The notes beneath the pieces were generated by a model that made no database searches, was not told the DNA's origin, and saw nothing but the letters and a program-made list of their open reading frames with translations. Of a DNA stretch of 64,000 nt, positions 47,356 to 57,030 are shown one piece after another. The stretch lies in the NCBI GenBank assembly GCA_046598395.1, contig JBKJIQ010000036.1, forward strand, positions 108,314 through 172,313. Reading direction: 5' to 3'. The DNA is from JAENVU01 sp046598395 (lineage in GTDB: Bacteria > Actinomycetota > Acidimicrobiia > IMCC26256 > JAENVU01). Both the position numbers and the translations under genes were made by a program. Positions within the stretch are counted from its first letter, which is position 1; the number at the start of each line of letters is the position of its first letter.

Positions 47356-48471
47356 TCAGTGTCCCGCAGATGCAGGTGCGTCACCGACCTGGAACACTCC
47401 GACCGCCCCTCGGGAGGCATCGTTGAACTTGTGCGTCACGAACGCGTAGTTACCCGCCTCAGCCGGCGTGAACTCGACGAAGCCGCCTTGGGACGCGGCC
47501 AGGTCGAGCGCCTGCGAACCGCCTTGGGTCGCGTCGGGTTGGAGCAGATAGCCGCCTTCCTTGAACACTGTGTCGAAGATTGTCCCGATCACATGGAACG
47601 AGCTGCTTTGCGAAGGCCCGTCGTCGAGCACCCACACCCGCACGTGATCATTGGGTTCGATACGGATCGGCTGGTACTTGTACTGGTTCACATACCCGTT
47701 GAACACGACCGCGTCGTACTGCTCACCCAACAGCTTGGCCATGTCGGGGAGTTCTCCCTTCGGCCCGGTATAGATCTCGGATTGCAACATCACGAACTCG
47801 CGATCGACTTGTGGCAGGTTCGGCGGATCGATGATGACGGCTCCGTACATTCCCGCCGCGATGTGCATCAACACGGGCGGAGTTCCGCAGTGATACATAA
47901 AGATCCCAGCCCGGTTTGCCCGGAACGAGTACTCGTGCGACTTCCCCGGCTCGATCGTCACCATCGCAGTGCTCGGTGACACCATCCCGGCGTGGAAGTC
48001 CATCGAGTGCGCGATCGCACCGTCGTTCACGATCGTGAAGTTGAAGGTGTCGCCGACCTTGCCCCGATAGACCGGCCCCGGCGCAGTCCCACCGAACGTC
48101 CACATCATCTGTTTCACCCCGGGGGCAACCTCGACCCGCACCTCCTTCACATGCAGCGTCAGGTTGTGCACCGTCCCCGGCAGCGGCTTTGGCGCGACCG
48201 CGTCGCGGGTTTTCAAGTTCGCCGGCATATCCGCGTTGAAGTCCACGGCCTGACCCGCGGGCGCGACGGCGGTTGAGCCGGAGGCAGGTGCTGTGCTCTT
48301 CGCATCGCGGGCGACCGCAAGCGCGGCGATGGCCGCCGCCAAGGCCGCGAACACAATGAACGTCACCGTGACTGTCCAGATCCGAAAGTCGGCGCGGTCC
48401 GTCATGCGCACCGTCGACGGCGCGACCGGTCGACCCTCTCCACCCGACGACGCAACCGATACCTGCTCCAT
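47356..48471 (-). CDS. nirK: Copper-containing nitrite reductase-like multicopper oxidase
   Basis: This 371-aa protein has an N-terminal membrane anchor (about 31-53) and two cupredoxin domains. Type 1 copper ligands are His155, Cys195, His203 and Met208; type 2 ligands are His160, His194 and His347. The catalytic Asp158 and His293 are also present. This residue set is that of NirK/AniA nitrite reductases, which reduce nitrite to NO outside the membrane. No nitric-oxide reductase or other denitrification gene is in the window. Confidence in the family is high; the exact role (respiration or detoxification) is open. Confidence 0.85.
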   Translation of the reverse strand: MEQVSVASSGGEGRPVAPSTVRMTDRADFRIWTVTVTFIVFAALAAAIAALAVARDAKSTAPASGSTAVAPAGQAVDFNADMPANLKTRDAVAPKPLPGTVHNLTLHVKEVRVEVAPGVKQMMWTFGGTAPGPVYRGKVGDTFNFTIVNDGAIAHSMDFHAGMVSPSTAMVTIEPGKSHEYSFRANRAGIFMYHCGTPPVLMHIAAGMYGAVIIDPPNLPQVDREFVMLQSEIYTGPKGELPDMAKLLGEQYDAVVFNGYVNQYKYQPIRIEPNDHVRVWVLDDGPSQSSSFHVIGTIFDTVFKEGGYLLQPDATQGGSQALDLAASQGGFVEFTPAEAGNYAFVTHKFNDASRGAVGVFQVGDAPASAGH

Positions 48472-48580
48472 AGAACGCCCCTATACCCGTCGAGTCTCGC
48501 GACTTCCTACCCGTGATGTTCAATGATGCAGCCGCGCCACACCAGGGCCCAAGGTCCCTCGACGAGACAGAGCGCTTTCG

Positions 48581-48795
48581 TCAGATGCGCGTGATGTTTC
48601 CACCGTCGACCGCGAGGACATGGCCAGTGATCCAACGCGCTTCGGTGCCGGAAACTGCCGCTCGAGCGCGGCGGTATCGGTCAGACCGGCCAGCTCCATG
48701 TCGCCGAAGATGGCCGCGTTGTTCACGAGGTGGTCGATCCCACCGAAGACTTCGACGACGGTTTCGGCCATGGCGTCGGTGCTCGAATCGCATCA
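48581..48795 (-). pseudogene. Short-chain dehydrogenase remnant
   Basis: One frame reads STDAMAETVVEVFGGIDHLVNNAAIFGDMEL, the NNAG region of a classical SDR. After a break near 48640-48690 a second frame reads EARWITGHVLAVDGGNITRI, the exact kind of C-terminal end SDRs have, with a stop at 48581. About 70 of the usual 250 residues remain, with the catalytic Tyr-Lys part and the N-terminus gone. The rest of the 470-bp interval between 48472 and 48941 shows nothing else. Confidence 0.7.
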
Positions 48796-48941
48796 TCAAC
48801 GCTTCTGGTGGTCATTGCTCACACCCGCGAACGCGAAATATTGGCAGCGGACCCTTGCTCGCCGGGCGGACACTTGGCAATCTCGACCCGACGCGGCAAG
48901 GATGCGCGACGTGAACGCGAAGAGAGAGCAGAGTCGGCGTC

Positions 48942-49373
48942 ATGAGTGATCCGCTGGGAACGCCCGGAGCGCCGAAGAGCTTGCCGTTGATCCTCGCACG
49001 CGAACTCGCATCGAACCTGGCGACTCCGATGTTCCTCCTGGACTCCGGCGGGATGTTGGTGTTCTTCAACGACGCGGCCGCGCTGCTGCTCGGGAAGTCG
49101 TTCGCCGAGCTGGGTGAGATACCCGCTGGCGAGTTCGGCGCGGCGTTGCAACTCTCGACGCCCGACGGCGAACCGGTCCGCCGGCGTGACTCTCCGGCCG
49201 GCATTGCATTCTTCGAGCATCGACCGGCGCACAAAAACGTGCTCGCGAACGGGTACGACGGCGTGCGCCGCCACTATGAGGCGACGGCGTATCCATTGTT
49301 CGGCGCGGCCGGCGAGATGCATGGTGTGGTCGCGGTCTTCTGGGAGGTCGCGGCCGAGAATCTCAGCTCGTAA
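48942..49373 (+). CDS. PAS-domain protein
   Basis: This 143-aa protein is a single PAS domain: LASNLATPMFLLDSGGMLVFFNDAAALLLGKSFAELGE, split here as MFLLDSGGMLVFFNDAA. No output domain follows. Its stop overlaps the start of the metallo-hydrolase gene (TAATG), so the two are a functional pair, perhaps a ligand- or redox-sensing partner for the hydrolase. Ribosome site is weak. Confidence 0.8.
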   Translation: MSDPLGTPGAPKSLPLILARELASNLATPMFLLDSGGMLVFFNDAAALLLGKSFAELGEIPAGEFGAALQLSTPDGEPVRRRDSPAGIAFFEHRPAHKNVLANGYDGVRRHYEATAYPLFGAAGEMHGVVAVFWEVAAENLSS

Positions 49374-50251
49374 TGGAGGCCCGGGTGTGGGGATGTCGGG
49401 GGTCGGTGGCTGCGCCCGGAGCCGACACCATCAAGTACGGCGGGAACACATCCTGTGTCGAGGTTCGCCTCGCGAGCGGGCACACCCTCATTCTGGACGC
49501 GGGTACGGGGATGCGTCCCCTGGGTGTGGTCATGGAGACAGACCCGCCCGTCGAGCTTCATATCTTGCTGACGCATCTCCACCTCGACCATCTGCAGGGT
49601 CTCGGATTCTTCCGCCCCTTGTTCTCGCCCGGGCTCGATATTCACATCTGGGGGCCGACGTCTCCCGTGGCGCACTTATCGGAACGGATTGCGATGTACC
49701 TCTCGCCGCCGCTGTTTCCGGTTCGCCTCGAGGATGTCGGCTCGAACGTCACGTTCCACGATGCCCCCGAAGCTTCGGTGACGATCGGCTCCGCAACGAT
49801 TCGCGCGGCCAAGGTCACGCACCAAGGCCCTACGGTCGGTTACCGGATCGAGGAGAACGGCCGAACGCTCGTCTACCTCCCCGACCACGAACCGTCATTG
49901 GGTACCGACCTCGTCGAGCTGCCCGCCGAGTGGATCAGCGGGCACGACATCGCTCAGGGCGCCGACGTCCTCCTGCACGATGCCCAGTACCGGGACCACG
50001 AATACTCAGCCCATGTTGGATGGGGCCACGCCAGCACGAGCGCCACCATGGAGTTCGCGCGGAAGGCCGAGGTGGGCGCCGTTGTCCTGTTCCACCACGA
50101 TCCGTATCACACCGACCCCGAGCTCGAGGAGCTGTTGGACGAGGCTCGCGCCAAATGGCCCGGACGAGAAGACCAAGTCTGTCTCGCGTATGAGGGAATG
50201 ACGATCGTGCTCGACGACGAAATCGCGGTCAGCCCCGAACCCATCGGTTGA
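49373..50251 (+). CDS. MBL-fold metallo-hydrolase
   Basis: This 292-aa protein opens with VWGCRGSVAAPG and GGNTSCVEV, features of the phosphodiesterase-like MBL branch. The zinc motif HxHxDH is intact (LTHLHLDHLQG, His68-His73), and later ligands include PDHEP, HDAQY and LFHHDPYH. Related proteins hydrolyse cyclic nucleotides or phosphodiesters. It is translationally coupled to the PAS gene, suggesting signal-controlled hydrolysis. Confidence 0.85.
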   Translation: MEARVWGCRGSVAAPGADTIKYGGNTSCVEVRLASGHTLILDAGTGMRPLGVVMETDPPVELHILLTHLHLDHLQGLGFFRPLFSPGLDIHIWGPTSPVAHLSERIAMYLSPPLFPVRLEDVGSNVTFHDAPEASVTIGSATIRAAKVTHQGPTVGYRIEENGRTLVYLPDHEPSLGTDLVELPAEWISGHDIAQGADVLLHDAQYRDHEYSAHVGWGHASTSATMEFARKAEVGAVVLFHHDPYHTDPELEELLDEARAKWPGREDQVCLAYEGMTIVLDDEIAVSPEPIG

Positions 50252-50302
50252 CACCGGTCGCATTTCCCGGCTGGCGCCGGGCGATGCAGGAACGCGAACC
50301 GG

Positions 50303-51087
50303 TCAGGACGGACGGGGTTGGATCGAGGCGCGCACGGGAGCGAGTTCAGGCTCCGAATGAACATCCGGGTGCCCCACTCCGGTACCGCGGCCGGCTCGAT
50401 GCCATCGAGCCGGTCGAAGATCGCACCGAACGCGATCTCGGCTTGGATGCGCGCCAGGTGTGAACCGAGGCAGGCGTGCATATCGTCGAGTCCGCGCGTG
50501 CACTCGGCCCGCTCCGCCGCGCCCATGACCGGGTCGACCATGCGGGCAACACATTGCGCCCAGTAGCGAAACTGCGGACTGTCCTCTTCGGGCATCCCGA
50601 GCATCTCGGAGAAGATCTCCACCGGTAGCGGGTAGGCGAACTCCGAGATCAGGTCGAACTCGGCACGAGTTGCGCCGTATCGGTCGCGCAGTCGATCGAA
50701 CGCCGCGTCGACCCGTTCGGTGATCCGCGCCCGCAGCGCCTCGATCTCCCGTGGCCGAAACGGATCCGTCATCAACGCCCGCACCCGCGCGTGGTCGGGG
50801 TCGTCCATCAGCACCACCGTTTGCGACGCGCGGGGCTGCTCGGACAGCAACTCGAGCTCCATGACCGTCAGCGGGTTCGGCGTGGCGTGATGGATGTCAC
50901 TCGACACCGTCGGATCCCGCAGGAGCTTGCCCACGTCGCTGAAGCGCGTGACGACCCATCCTTGGAGCAGCTCGGAACGATGGACCGGGTCGCGATCGCG
51001 AAGCTGCGCGTACTGCTCGTAGGGCGAGTCGGCAAATCCCGGTGCGAGCGGGTCGAACAACGTGTCGACGGAATCGTTGGGACTCAT
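50303..51087 (-). pseudogene. Cytochrome P450 with internal deletion and C-terminal frameshift
   Basis: The N-terminus is intact (SPNDSVDTLFDPLAPGFADSPYEQYAQLRD, about 190 residues up to AAERAECTRGLDDM). It then joins HACLGSHLARIQAEIAFGAI, the end of the heme-binding motif. The oxygen-binding helix (AGxxT) and ExxR motif are missing, about 140 residues near 50480. Near the end the frame slips: MFIRSLNSLP continues as VRASIQPRPS, stopping at 50303, only in the next frame. It cannot be a working P450. Confidence 0.72.
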
Positions 51088-51097
51088 GGTCTTGGCG

Positions 51098-52381
51098 TCA
51101 ACTGATCGCGGGTGGGAGCGTCTCGATGCCCGTGAGCCACGGACGGCCTGCGGCCTTGAGCCCGGCCCACTTCTCGGTCTGATCTTCGACCTGACCAAGG
51201 TCCTCCGGCGTGGGCCCGATGCGCTGCGCGAGCGGCGCGAGCGCCACGGGATCGAACCCGTAGACGGTGGCAGCATTCCCGCCGAGCATCGCCGCGGTCT
51301 CCTCCACCGGGATGTCGCAGAACGCGTTCCGCAGGAACTCACGGGTGTGTGGCCACGTGCCCTCAGGGTGGGGGAAGTCATTTCCCCAACAGATGTTCTC
51401 GACCCCGATCTCGTAACGGCGGGCCAGCTCACGCCGGTGGGTGTTGGACGCGCCGATGAAACAGTTGCGATCGAAGTACTCGCTCGGCAGCATCGTCATC
51501 CGGCTGGTGAGTTCCTCGCCTAGCTTCTGCGAGCCGTGGTCGCGCTCGAACACCAGGTCCATGCGCCACAGCAGGTCGTTCACCCAGAACGCGCCACACT
51601 CCGCGACGCCGAATCGAAGAGCGGGGAAGCGTTCGAACACCCCGGACCAGATGAGGAACCACAACGGTCGGGAGGACCAGAATCGCACTTCGGTGGTGTA
51701 GATGCCGATGTGCGGACCGTAGGAAGCTTTGTCGGCCACGCCGGAGTGAACGTGGACCGGCAGCTCGAGCTCTTCACAGACAGCCCACACCGGGTCGTAT
51801 CGCGGGTGGTGATAGGGCTCGTGGGGATGCCACATCGGCGGGATGAGAATCCCGCCGCGCAGACCGGTGTCGCGCGCCCGGCGGACTTCGGCCACCGCAG
51901 CATCGATATCGGCGAGGATCGGCACCACCGCGACCCCGGCGCGCCGATCGGGACTCTCGGCACACAGTTCGGCCAGCCAACGGTTGTGCGCTCGGGCTCC
52001 GGCCATCAGCAACTCCGGCGCGGTGTCGCCGGTTGAAGCCAACCCCGCGCCGAACGGGGCCGACGCACCCGACGTCACCGAGTCCGCGTCGGGGAAAATG
52101 ACCTCGCCGGCCACACCGTCGTTGTCGAGTTCCTCGTCGCGCCGGCTCGCATCCCAACCGCCGCGCAGTCCTTCTTCGTTCTGCTCGTGCCATTCCTCCG
52201 CGAACTTCTGGTTCAGGAAACCCTGCTGGGCAAGCTCCATCATCCTTTGACGCTCGACCAGCGCGGCGTCGAACCGCTCGCGGAACTCCGGATCGAGCCA
52301 CTCGCGGTACTCCGCGTTGGGCAACCCCGCGTGACAGTCCGCCGAAATCACCAAGTACTTGCCCACGTCATTTCCCGTCAC
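51098..52381 (-). CDS. Amidohydrolase-2 family metal hydrolase, first
   Basis: This 427-aa TIM-barrel hydrolase opens with LVISADCHAG (metal ligands in D-x-H) and has VHVHSGVAD and WGNDFPHPEGTWPHTRE, the ACMSD/amidohydrolase-2 signature. Relatives hydrolyse or decarboxylate aromatic and ring-cleavage products. The start is GTG 52381, overlapping the SDR stop by 4 nt (GTGA); the much longer frame upstream is an artefact of the SDR gene. It forms a three-gene operon with the SDR and the second amidohydrolase. Confidence 0.87.
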   Translation of the reverse strand: MTGNDVGKYLVISADCHAGLPNAEYREWLDPEFRERFDAALVERQRMMELAQQGFLNQKFAEEWHEQNEEGLRGGWDASRRDEELDNDGVAGEVIFPDADSVTSGASAPFGAGLASTGDTAPELLMAGARAHNRWLAELCAESPDRRAGVAVVPILADIDAAVAEVRRARDTGLRGGILIPPMWHPHEPYHHPRYDPVWAVCEELELPVHVHSGVADKASYGPHIGIYTTEVRFWSSRPLWFLIWSGVFERFPALRFGVAECGAFWVNDLLWRMDLVFERDHGSQKLGEELTSRMTMLPSEYFDRNCFIGASNTHRRELARRYEIGVENICWGNDFPHPEGTWPHTREFLRNAFCDIPVEETAAMLGGNAATVYGFDPVALAPLAQRIGPTPEDLGQVEDQTEKWAGLKAAGRPWLTGIETLPPAIS

Positions 52382-53256
52382 GTGAGTTCCTCCAGATAGG
52401 TGGGCGCGGAGCGTTCGAGCATCGACGCAGCGCGGGCGCGGATCTTCGCGTCGGTCCGTGCACTCGCCGGCAGAATCCAGAAGCGGTTCTCGCGGATGGC
52501 GGCAAACGCCTCCTCGGCCACAGCTTCGACCGGCGTGTAGTCCGGCTCGATTCCCGCGGCACGCATGCGCGCCTCGAACGACTCGATCGTGGTGTACGGC
52601 GTGGTGCGCGGCGCATCGTTGGCCCACTGGCCGGGCCGCTTGCTCGCCGACTCGAGCAGCCCGGTGCGCAGGACCTTCGGACCGGGGAACAGCACCGATA
52701 CCCCGATGCGGCTGTCGACCGATCGCAGCTGGCCGTAGAGCACCTCGGTGAACGTGGTGACCGCCGCCTTGGTCGTCGCGTAGATCGCGGTGCTGGTGAG
52801 CGGAGCGATGCCACCGTTGCCCGACGACGTGTTCACGATGTGGCCCTCGTCCCCACCCGCGAGCATGGCCGGAACGAACGCCTTGACGCCGTGGATCATC
52901 CCCCAGAGGTTCACCGAGAGCCCCCAGCCCCAGTCCTTCGGGGTGTGGTCCCACATCTTGCCCTCGGCCCCCGCGCCCACTCCGGCGTTGTTGCACAGAA
53001 TGTGGACCGCGCCATACTCCGCATAGGCCCGGTCCCGAAGCTGCTCGACCGACGCGAGATCCGAGACGTCGGTCTCCACGCCGATCACCGCGTGACCGGT
53101 GTCCTGCATCGCCGCGACGGCCGCGTCGAGTGGCGCCCCCGCTAAGTCGGCAAGGACCACTCTCATTTCCGCGTGCGCGAACCGTTCGGCCAGCGCGCGC
53201 CCGATACCGCCCGCCCCACCGGTCACCACCGCGACCTTTCCGGCGAAGTCCTCCAT
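52378..53256 (-). CDS. Short-chain dehydrogenase/reductase
   Basis: This 292-aa classical SDR has the Rossmann motif TGGAGGIG near the N-terminus, NNAGVGAG, catalytic Ser in VNTSSGNGG and the YATTK catalytic pair. It uses NAD(P) to oxidise or reduce an alcohol or ketone. Its ATG overlaps the stop of the upstream amidohydrolase (TGATG). The length exceeds the usual 250 because of a C-terminal extension. Confidence 0.9.
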   Translation of the reverse strand: MEDFAGKVAVVTGGAGGIGRALAERFAHAEMRVVLADLAGAPLDAAVAAMQDTGHAVIGVETDVSDLASVEQLRDRAYAEYGAVHILCNNAGVGAGAEGKMWDHTPKDWGWGLSVNLWGMIHGVKAFVPAMLAGGDEGHIVNTSSGNGGIAPLTSTAIYATTKAAVTTFTEVLYGQLRSVDSRIGVSVLFPGPKVLRTGLLESASKRPGQWANDAPRTTPYTTIESFEARMRAAGIEPDYTPVEAVAEEAFAAIRENRFWILPASARTDAKIRARAASMLERSAPTYLEELT

Positions 53257-54500
53257 CAGGCACCACCTCTCGCGGCGGCGAACGCCGGACACCGGAGCGC
53301 GTCGGACGGAATATCTGCCAGCGCGAACGGAACCGCGACCTCGGCCGGACTCGGACCGAACTCCGCCGCGAGCGGCGCCAACGCGCCGAGGTCGAACCCG
53401 TAGAGGCGGGCGGCGTTTCCGCCCACCATCGCGCGCACCTCATGTTCCGGCACACCGGCGAACGCGAGCCGCAGGTGGTCACGCGAATACGGCCAGCAAC
53501 CCTCGAGATGAGGAAAGTCGCTCCCCCACATGATCCGGTCCACACCTACGCGGTCACGCAACTCGACCTCGGGGCGGCGGATGAAGCTGGACCCCACGTG
53601 ACACTGACGTACCCAGTACTCCGACGGTGCCAGCGAGAGCGTGCCGATCGCTTCGCCGAACTTCGCCTCCTGCGAACCGGCCGCGCCTCCCGTACCGGCG
53701 AGGCGGTCGCGGTAGTAGTCGAGCCGGGTGAGTTCATCGGGAACCCATGCGGTGCCCTGCTCGGTGAACACGAACTGCAACGCAGGGTGGCGCTCCATCA
53801 CGCCCGCGAAGATGAGATGCCAGAGCGTGCGATGCGCCCACCACGTGACCTCGAGCAAGAAGATGGCCTGCGCCGCCGGGTACTCGCCCATGTCCGGGAC
53901 CGCGCTGCCACTGTGGTGGTTGACCGGCATGCCCAACTCTTCGCATACGTTCCAAATCGGTTCGTAATCCGGCGCGTAGAGCGGTGGCACGCCGGAGCCG
54001 GGCGGCGCGCCCGGCAGGAGTACACCTCCGGTGAGTCCATGGTCATGCGCCCACCGAATTTCCGCTGCGGACCCTTCAACATCGTGGAGCATCACCTGAC
54101 AGATCCCCGCGCGTCGGCCCGGAGCCGCGGCGCAAAACTCGGCGAGCCAACGGTTATGGGCGCGCAGCCCGGCCCAGCGCCGTTCGAGATCGCCGGCGCT
54201 CGCGCCCGGCGGTTGGTGCACCAGCGCGACCTTGGGGAAGAAGGGTGGGATGGTGTTCGGGAACAGGACCTCGGCCACGACGCCGTCGGCCTCCATCTCC
54301 CGGAGCCGCCGATCCGAATCCCAGTTGCGGCTCGCGGTCTCACCCACGATGTCGTCATAGGGGTTCTCGAACGTGGCGCGCCAGGCGTCGAACTCGTCGT
54401 GATACTGCGATGCGAGGAACGGCCGGTATCCCGAGACGTCGGCGCCGCCATGGCAGTCTGCCGAGATCACCACGTAGTTCTCGCCGGTCGTGTCGGCCAT
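53256..54500 (-). CDS. Amidohydrolase-2 family metal hydrolase, second
   Basis: This 414-aa paralogue of the first amidohydrolase opens VVISADCHGGAD and has VNHHSGSAVPD and WGSDFPHLEGCWPYSRD. Metal ligands appear complete. It starts at ATG 54500 with GGGGAGA 8 nt upstream and is the first gene of the operon. Two such hydrolases around one SDR suggest successive steps on one substrate, probably a lactone or ring-cleaved acid. Confidence 0.87.
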   Translation of the reverse strand: MADTTGENYVVISADCHGGADVSGYRPFLASQYHDEFDAWRATFENPYDDIVGETASRNWDSDRRLREMEADGVVAEVLFPNTIPPFFPKVALVHQPPGASAGDLERRWAGLRAHNRWLAEFCAAAPGRRAGICQVMLHDVEGSAAEIRWAHDHGLTGGVLLPGAPPGSGVPPLYAPDYEPIWNVCEELGMPVNHHSGSAVPDMGEYPAAQAIFLLEVTWWAHRTLWHLIFAGVMERHPALQFVFTEQGTAWVPDELTRLDYYRDRLAGTGGAAGSQEAKFGEAIGTLSLAPSEYWVRQCHVGSSFIRRPEVELRDRVGVDRIMWGSDFPHLEGCWPYSRDHLRLAFAGVPEHEVRAMVGGNAARLYGFDLGALAPLAAEFGPSPAEVAVPFALADIPSDALRCPAFAAARGGA

Positions 54501-54611
54501 GCGTCGTCTCCCCGTGGGCCGCGTCGCGAACGCCCGGTGTTCTAACCGCGGGACCTCAGCGTCGCAAGGCGATGGTGGCACGGGTCATCCACCCGTCGGT
54601 AAGGTCCGCGC

Positions 54612-55826
54612 GTGAGCCCGCACGACGTCCTCGAGTACAACCCCTATGCCTTCACACTCCACGAGGATCCTTACGAGACCTACCGCCGGCTCCGAGACGA
54701 GCAGCCCGCGTACTGGAATCCTGACCTCCAGTTCTGGGCGCTGAGCCGATTCGAGGATGTGCACGCGGGCTTTCGCGACTCCGTTCCGTATTCCTCGGCC
54801 AACGGGATCGCGCTCGAAGCTCGGCGCCAGAAATCCGCATTACCGATGATGATCACGCTCGACCCCCCCGAGCACACCGTCATGCGCAAGCTCGTGAGTC
54901 GGATCTTTACCCCGCGCGGGGTAGCCGACATGGAAACCGAGGCTCGCCGAATCGTCAACACGTATCTCGACGGCATCGTCGAGACCGGTGCGTGCGACAT
55001 CGTCACCGACCTCAGCGGACCATTCCCGATGGACGTGATCTCGGCAGTGCTCGGAGTCCCGGAGTCCGACCGCCCGATGCTGCGCACCCATGCGGATCGC
55101 ATCCTGGTGCGCGAGGACGGGTCGATGAAGATCCCACCAGACGCCCTCGAAGGTTTCGCCGCGCTCATTGGCTACTTCGCCGACGAACTCCCTCCTCGCC
55201 GAGACGGTGGCGGGTCCGGCCTCGTGACCGACCTCGCCTGCACCGAAATCGACGGCCGACGCCTCACCGACGAAGAAGTACTCGGCTTCTGCCTGCTGTT
55301 CATCATCGCGGGTCACGAGACCACCACCAAGATGGTCGCCAACGCCGTGGAGCTGTTGAGTCGTCACCCGGACGAGCGGGCGAAGCTCATCGGGGATCCG
55401 GGGCGCGTGCCGGAATGTGTTGAGGAGGTCCTGCGCTTCCACAACTCCACGCAGTACATGCATCGCACGTTGACCCGCGACGTCGAACTCCACGGTTCCA
55501 CGATGCATGCGGGTGATTCGGTGCTTCTCCTCATCGGCTCCGCGAACCGCGACGAGCGCGAGTTCGGTCCGACCGCCGCCACGTTCGACATCTCGCGCCC
55601 ACCGGGTCGACACATCGCATTCGGGTATGGCCCGCACTTCTGCCTTGGCGCCGGACTCGCCCGCATGGAGGGACGCGTTGCGCTCGAAGAGATCCACCGC
55701 CGTATCCCGGACTACGAGGTCGATCACGAGCGCAAGGTCAGGTTCCACAGCGGCAACGTGACCGGCTGGTCCCAGCTCCCGGTCCACTTCACTCCGACGG
55801 GACGTGCCGTTCGTATCGGCACCTGA
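54612..55826 (+). CDS. Cytochrome P450
   Basis: This 404-aa P450 is complete: I-helix IIAGHETTT, K-helix EEVLRFHNS, and heme loop FGYGPHFCLGAGLAR with the cysteine ligand. It is a soluble, bacterial class I-type enzyme needing a ferredoxin and reductase encoded elsewhere. The start is GTG 54612. It is divergent from the amidohydrolase operon, so may act first in that pathway. A broken P450 lies 4 kb upstream. Confidence 0.92.
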   Translation: MSPHDVLEYNPYAFTLHEDPYETYRRLRDEQPAYWNPDLQFWALSRFEDVHAGFRDSVPYSSANGIALEARRQKSALPMMITLDPPEHTVMRKLVSRIFTPRGVADMETEARRIVNTYLDGIVETGACDIVTDLSGPFPMDVISAVLGVPESDRPMLRTHADRILVREDGSMKIPPDALEGFAALIGYFADELPPRRDGGGSGLVTDLACTEIDGRRLTDEEVLGFCLLFIIAGHETTTKMVANAVELLSRHPDERAKLIGDPGRVPECVEEVLRFHNSTQYMHRTLTRDVELHGSTMHAGDSVLLLIGSANRDEREFGPTAATFDISRPPGRHIAFGYGPHFCLGAGLARMEGRVALEEIHRRIPDYEVDHERKVRFHSGNVTGWSQLPVHFTPTGRAVRIGT

Positions 55827-55850
55827 CTGGCACTGACCGGCACGGGCGGC

Positions 55851-56831
55851 TCAGCCCCCGAGCAGGTTCGCCGCGCTCGCCCAGGCACCGGCTCGGGCCA
55901 GGTCGCCGTCGGCACCGCGAAAGCCGGTCCACCAGCCGCGCTCCGCGGCCCAGAGCCCGGACTCGACCCCGCGAGCCACGCACCACGACGCGATCCTCGC
56001 GGGGTCGAGTCCGGTCACCTCCGAGACGAGCCGGGTGCGATCCGCGAGGTCGGTCCCGGCCGGCACGGTGACGGTCCAGTCGCCGACCTGGGTCAGCAGC
56101 GGCCACGGATCCCACGCCAGATCGCCGTACACCGGCTTCGGGTCGATCGCCAGCCACCCGGGGGAGCCGTCCTCGTCGTCGGCTGTCGCAGCATCGTGGC
56201 GCAGGATGTTGCCCGGATTGAGGTCCCCGTGCGCGAGCCCACGGTGCGCGGCGGTGCCGGGCAGGGTCTTCAGCAGATCGACGGCTTGGCGACACAGGCC
56301 GGCGTCGACCAGGATCGGTGCTGCGGGCAGCACGCGCTCGACCCGCTCGGCGGCGATGACTGCGAGCCGGTCCGCCACGTCGACGAGATCCTGGAACGGT
56401 TCACCCGCGGGGACCGGGACCGCCGCCATCCGGCGCAACAGCTCGGCTCCGATGGCAAGGTGTTCGGCAAGCGGGAGTCGTTCGTCTCGCAGGGTCGTGC
56501 CCGGTCGCAATCGGCGTAGCAGCAGCGCCCAGTCGTCCGCGTCTGCACCGAGCACCTCGACCGCGCCCGCGCCGCGCCACGCCCGGAGGGCGGCAGGCTC
56601 GTCGCGCGCCTCATCGTGTGGATAGGAGAGCTTGACGACGACTTCGACCCCGGAGGTTGTGGTCGCGGGTGCCGTCCATCCCACCATGCCCGTCTCGAAG
56701 GGCTCACCGATGACGAGGCTCCAGCGTTCGACCGCACGCGCCACACGCGCGGGGATGGAGTCGAGCCACTCCTGTCCGTTCTCCTCTTCCACGACGGCCC
56801 GGCGCAAGCCGGTCGGCACATGCACGGACAT
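55851..56831 (-). CDS. Aminoglycoside/hydroxyurea-antibiotic kinase family protein
   Basis: This 326-aa protein has the kinase fold of the APH(6)/hydroxyurea kinase family: VVVKLSYPHDEARDEPAAL (ATP-binding Lys), AHGDLNPGNILRHD (catalytic loop), and AIDPKPVYGDLAWDPWPLL, the metal-binding and family-specific stretch. Members phosphorylate streptomycin or hydroxyurea, but many have unknown roles; resistance should not be assumed. ATG 56831 is chosen because residues further upstream show no homology. Confidence 0.85.
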   Translation of the reverse strand: MSVHVPTGLRRAVVEEENGQEWLDSIPARVARAVERWSLVIGEPFETGMVGWTAPATTTSGVEVVVKLSYPHDEARDEPAALRAWRGAGAVEVLGADADDWALLLRRLRPGTTLRDERLPLAEHLAIGAELLRRMAAVPVPAGEPFQDLVDVADRLAVIAAERVERVLPAAPILVDAGLCRQAVDLLKTLPGTAAHRGLAHGDLNPGNILRHDAATADDEDGSPGWLAIDPKPVYGDLAWDPWPLLTQVGDWTVTVPAGTDLADRTRLVSEVTGLDPARIASWCVARGVESGLWAAERGWWTGFRGADGDLARAGAWASAANLLGG

Positions 56832-56890
56832 GTCGCCATTCTGGTGCAGCCGCCACGCAGCAACGCAGGCAAACGCTGGCTGCCGCGGCA

Positions 56891-57030
56891 CTACGGGCTC
56901 TCGGCGACACCCTCGGCTGCAATGCGGTCGATGATCTCCTCCGTGGTGCGCACGAGCTCCTGGACCCGCGGGTAGCCGAGATATTGCGCGAGGTGGATCA
57001 CACATTCACGGGCCTCGACGGCAGTGGAGC
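56891..57030 (-). pseudogene. Carboxymuconolactone-decarboxylase-like C-terminal remnant
   Basis: A frame without its own start reads AVEARECVIHLAQYLGYPRVQEL and VRTTEEIIDRIAAEG, ending at 56891. This resembles the C-terminus of carboxymuconolactone decarboxylase-family proteins. It directly abuts the truncated dehydrogenase, so a deletion may have joined two genes. The family call is tentative. Confidence 0.35.

Noticed and set aside
51098..53545. An 815-codon minus-strand frame spanning the amidohydrolase and beyond
   Set aside because: The upstream half is the shadow of the SDR gene; the real start is GTG 52381, overlapping the SDR stop.
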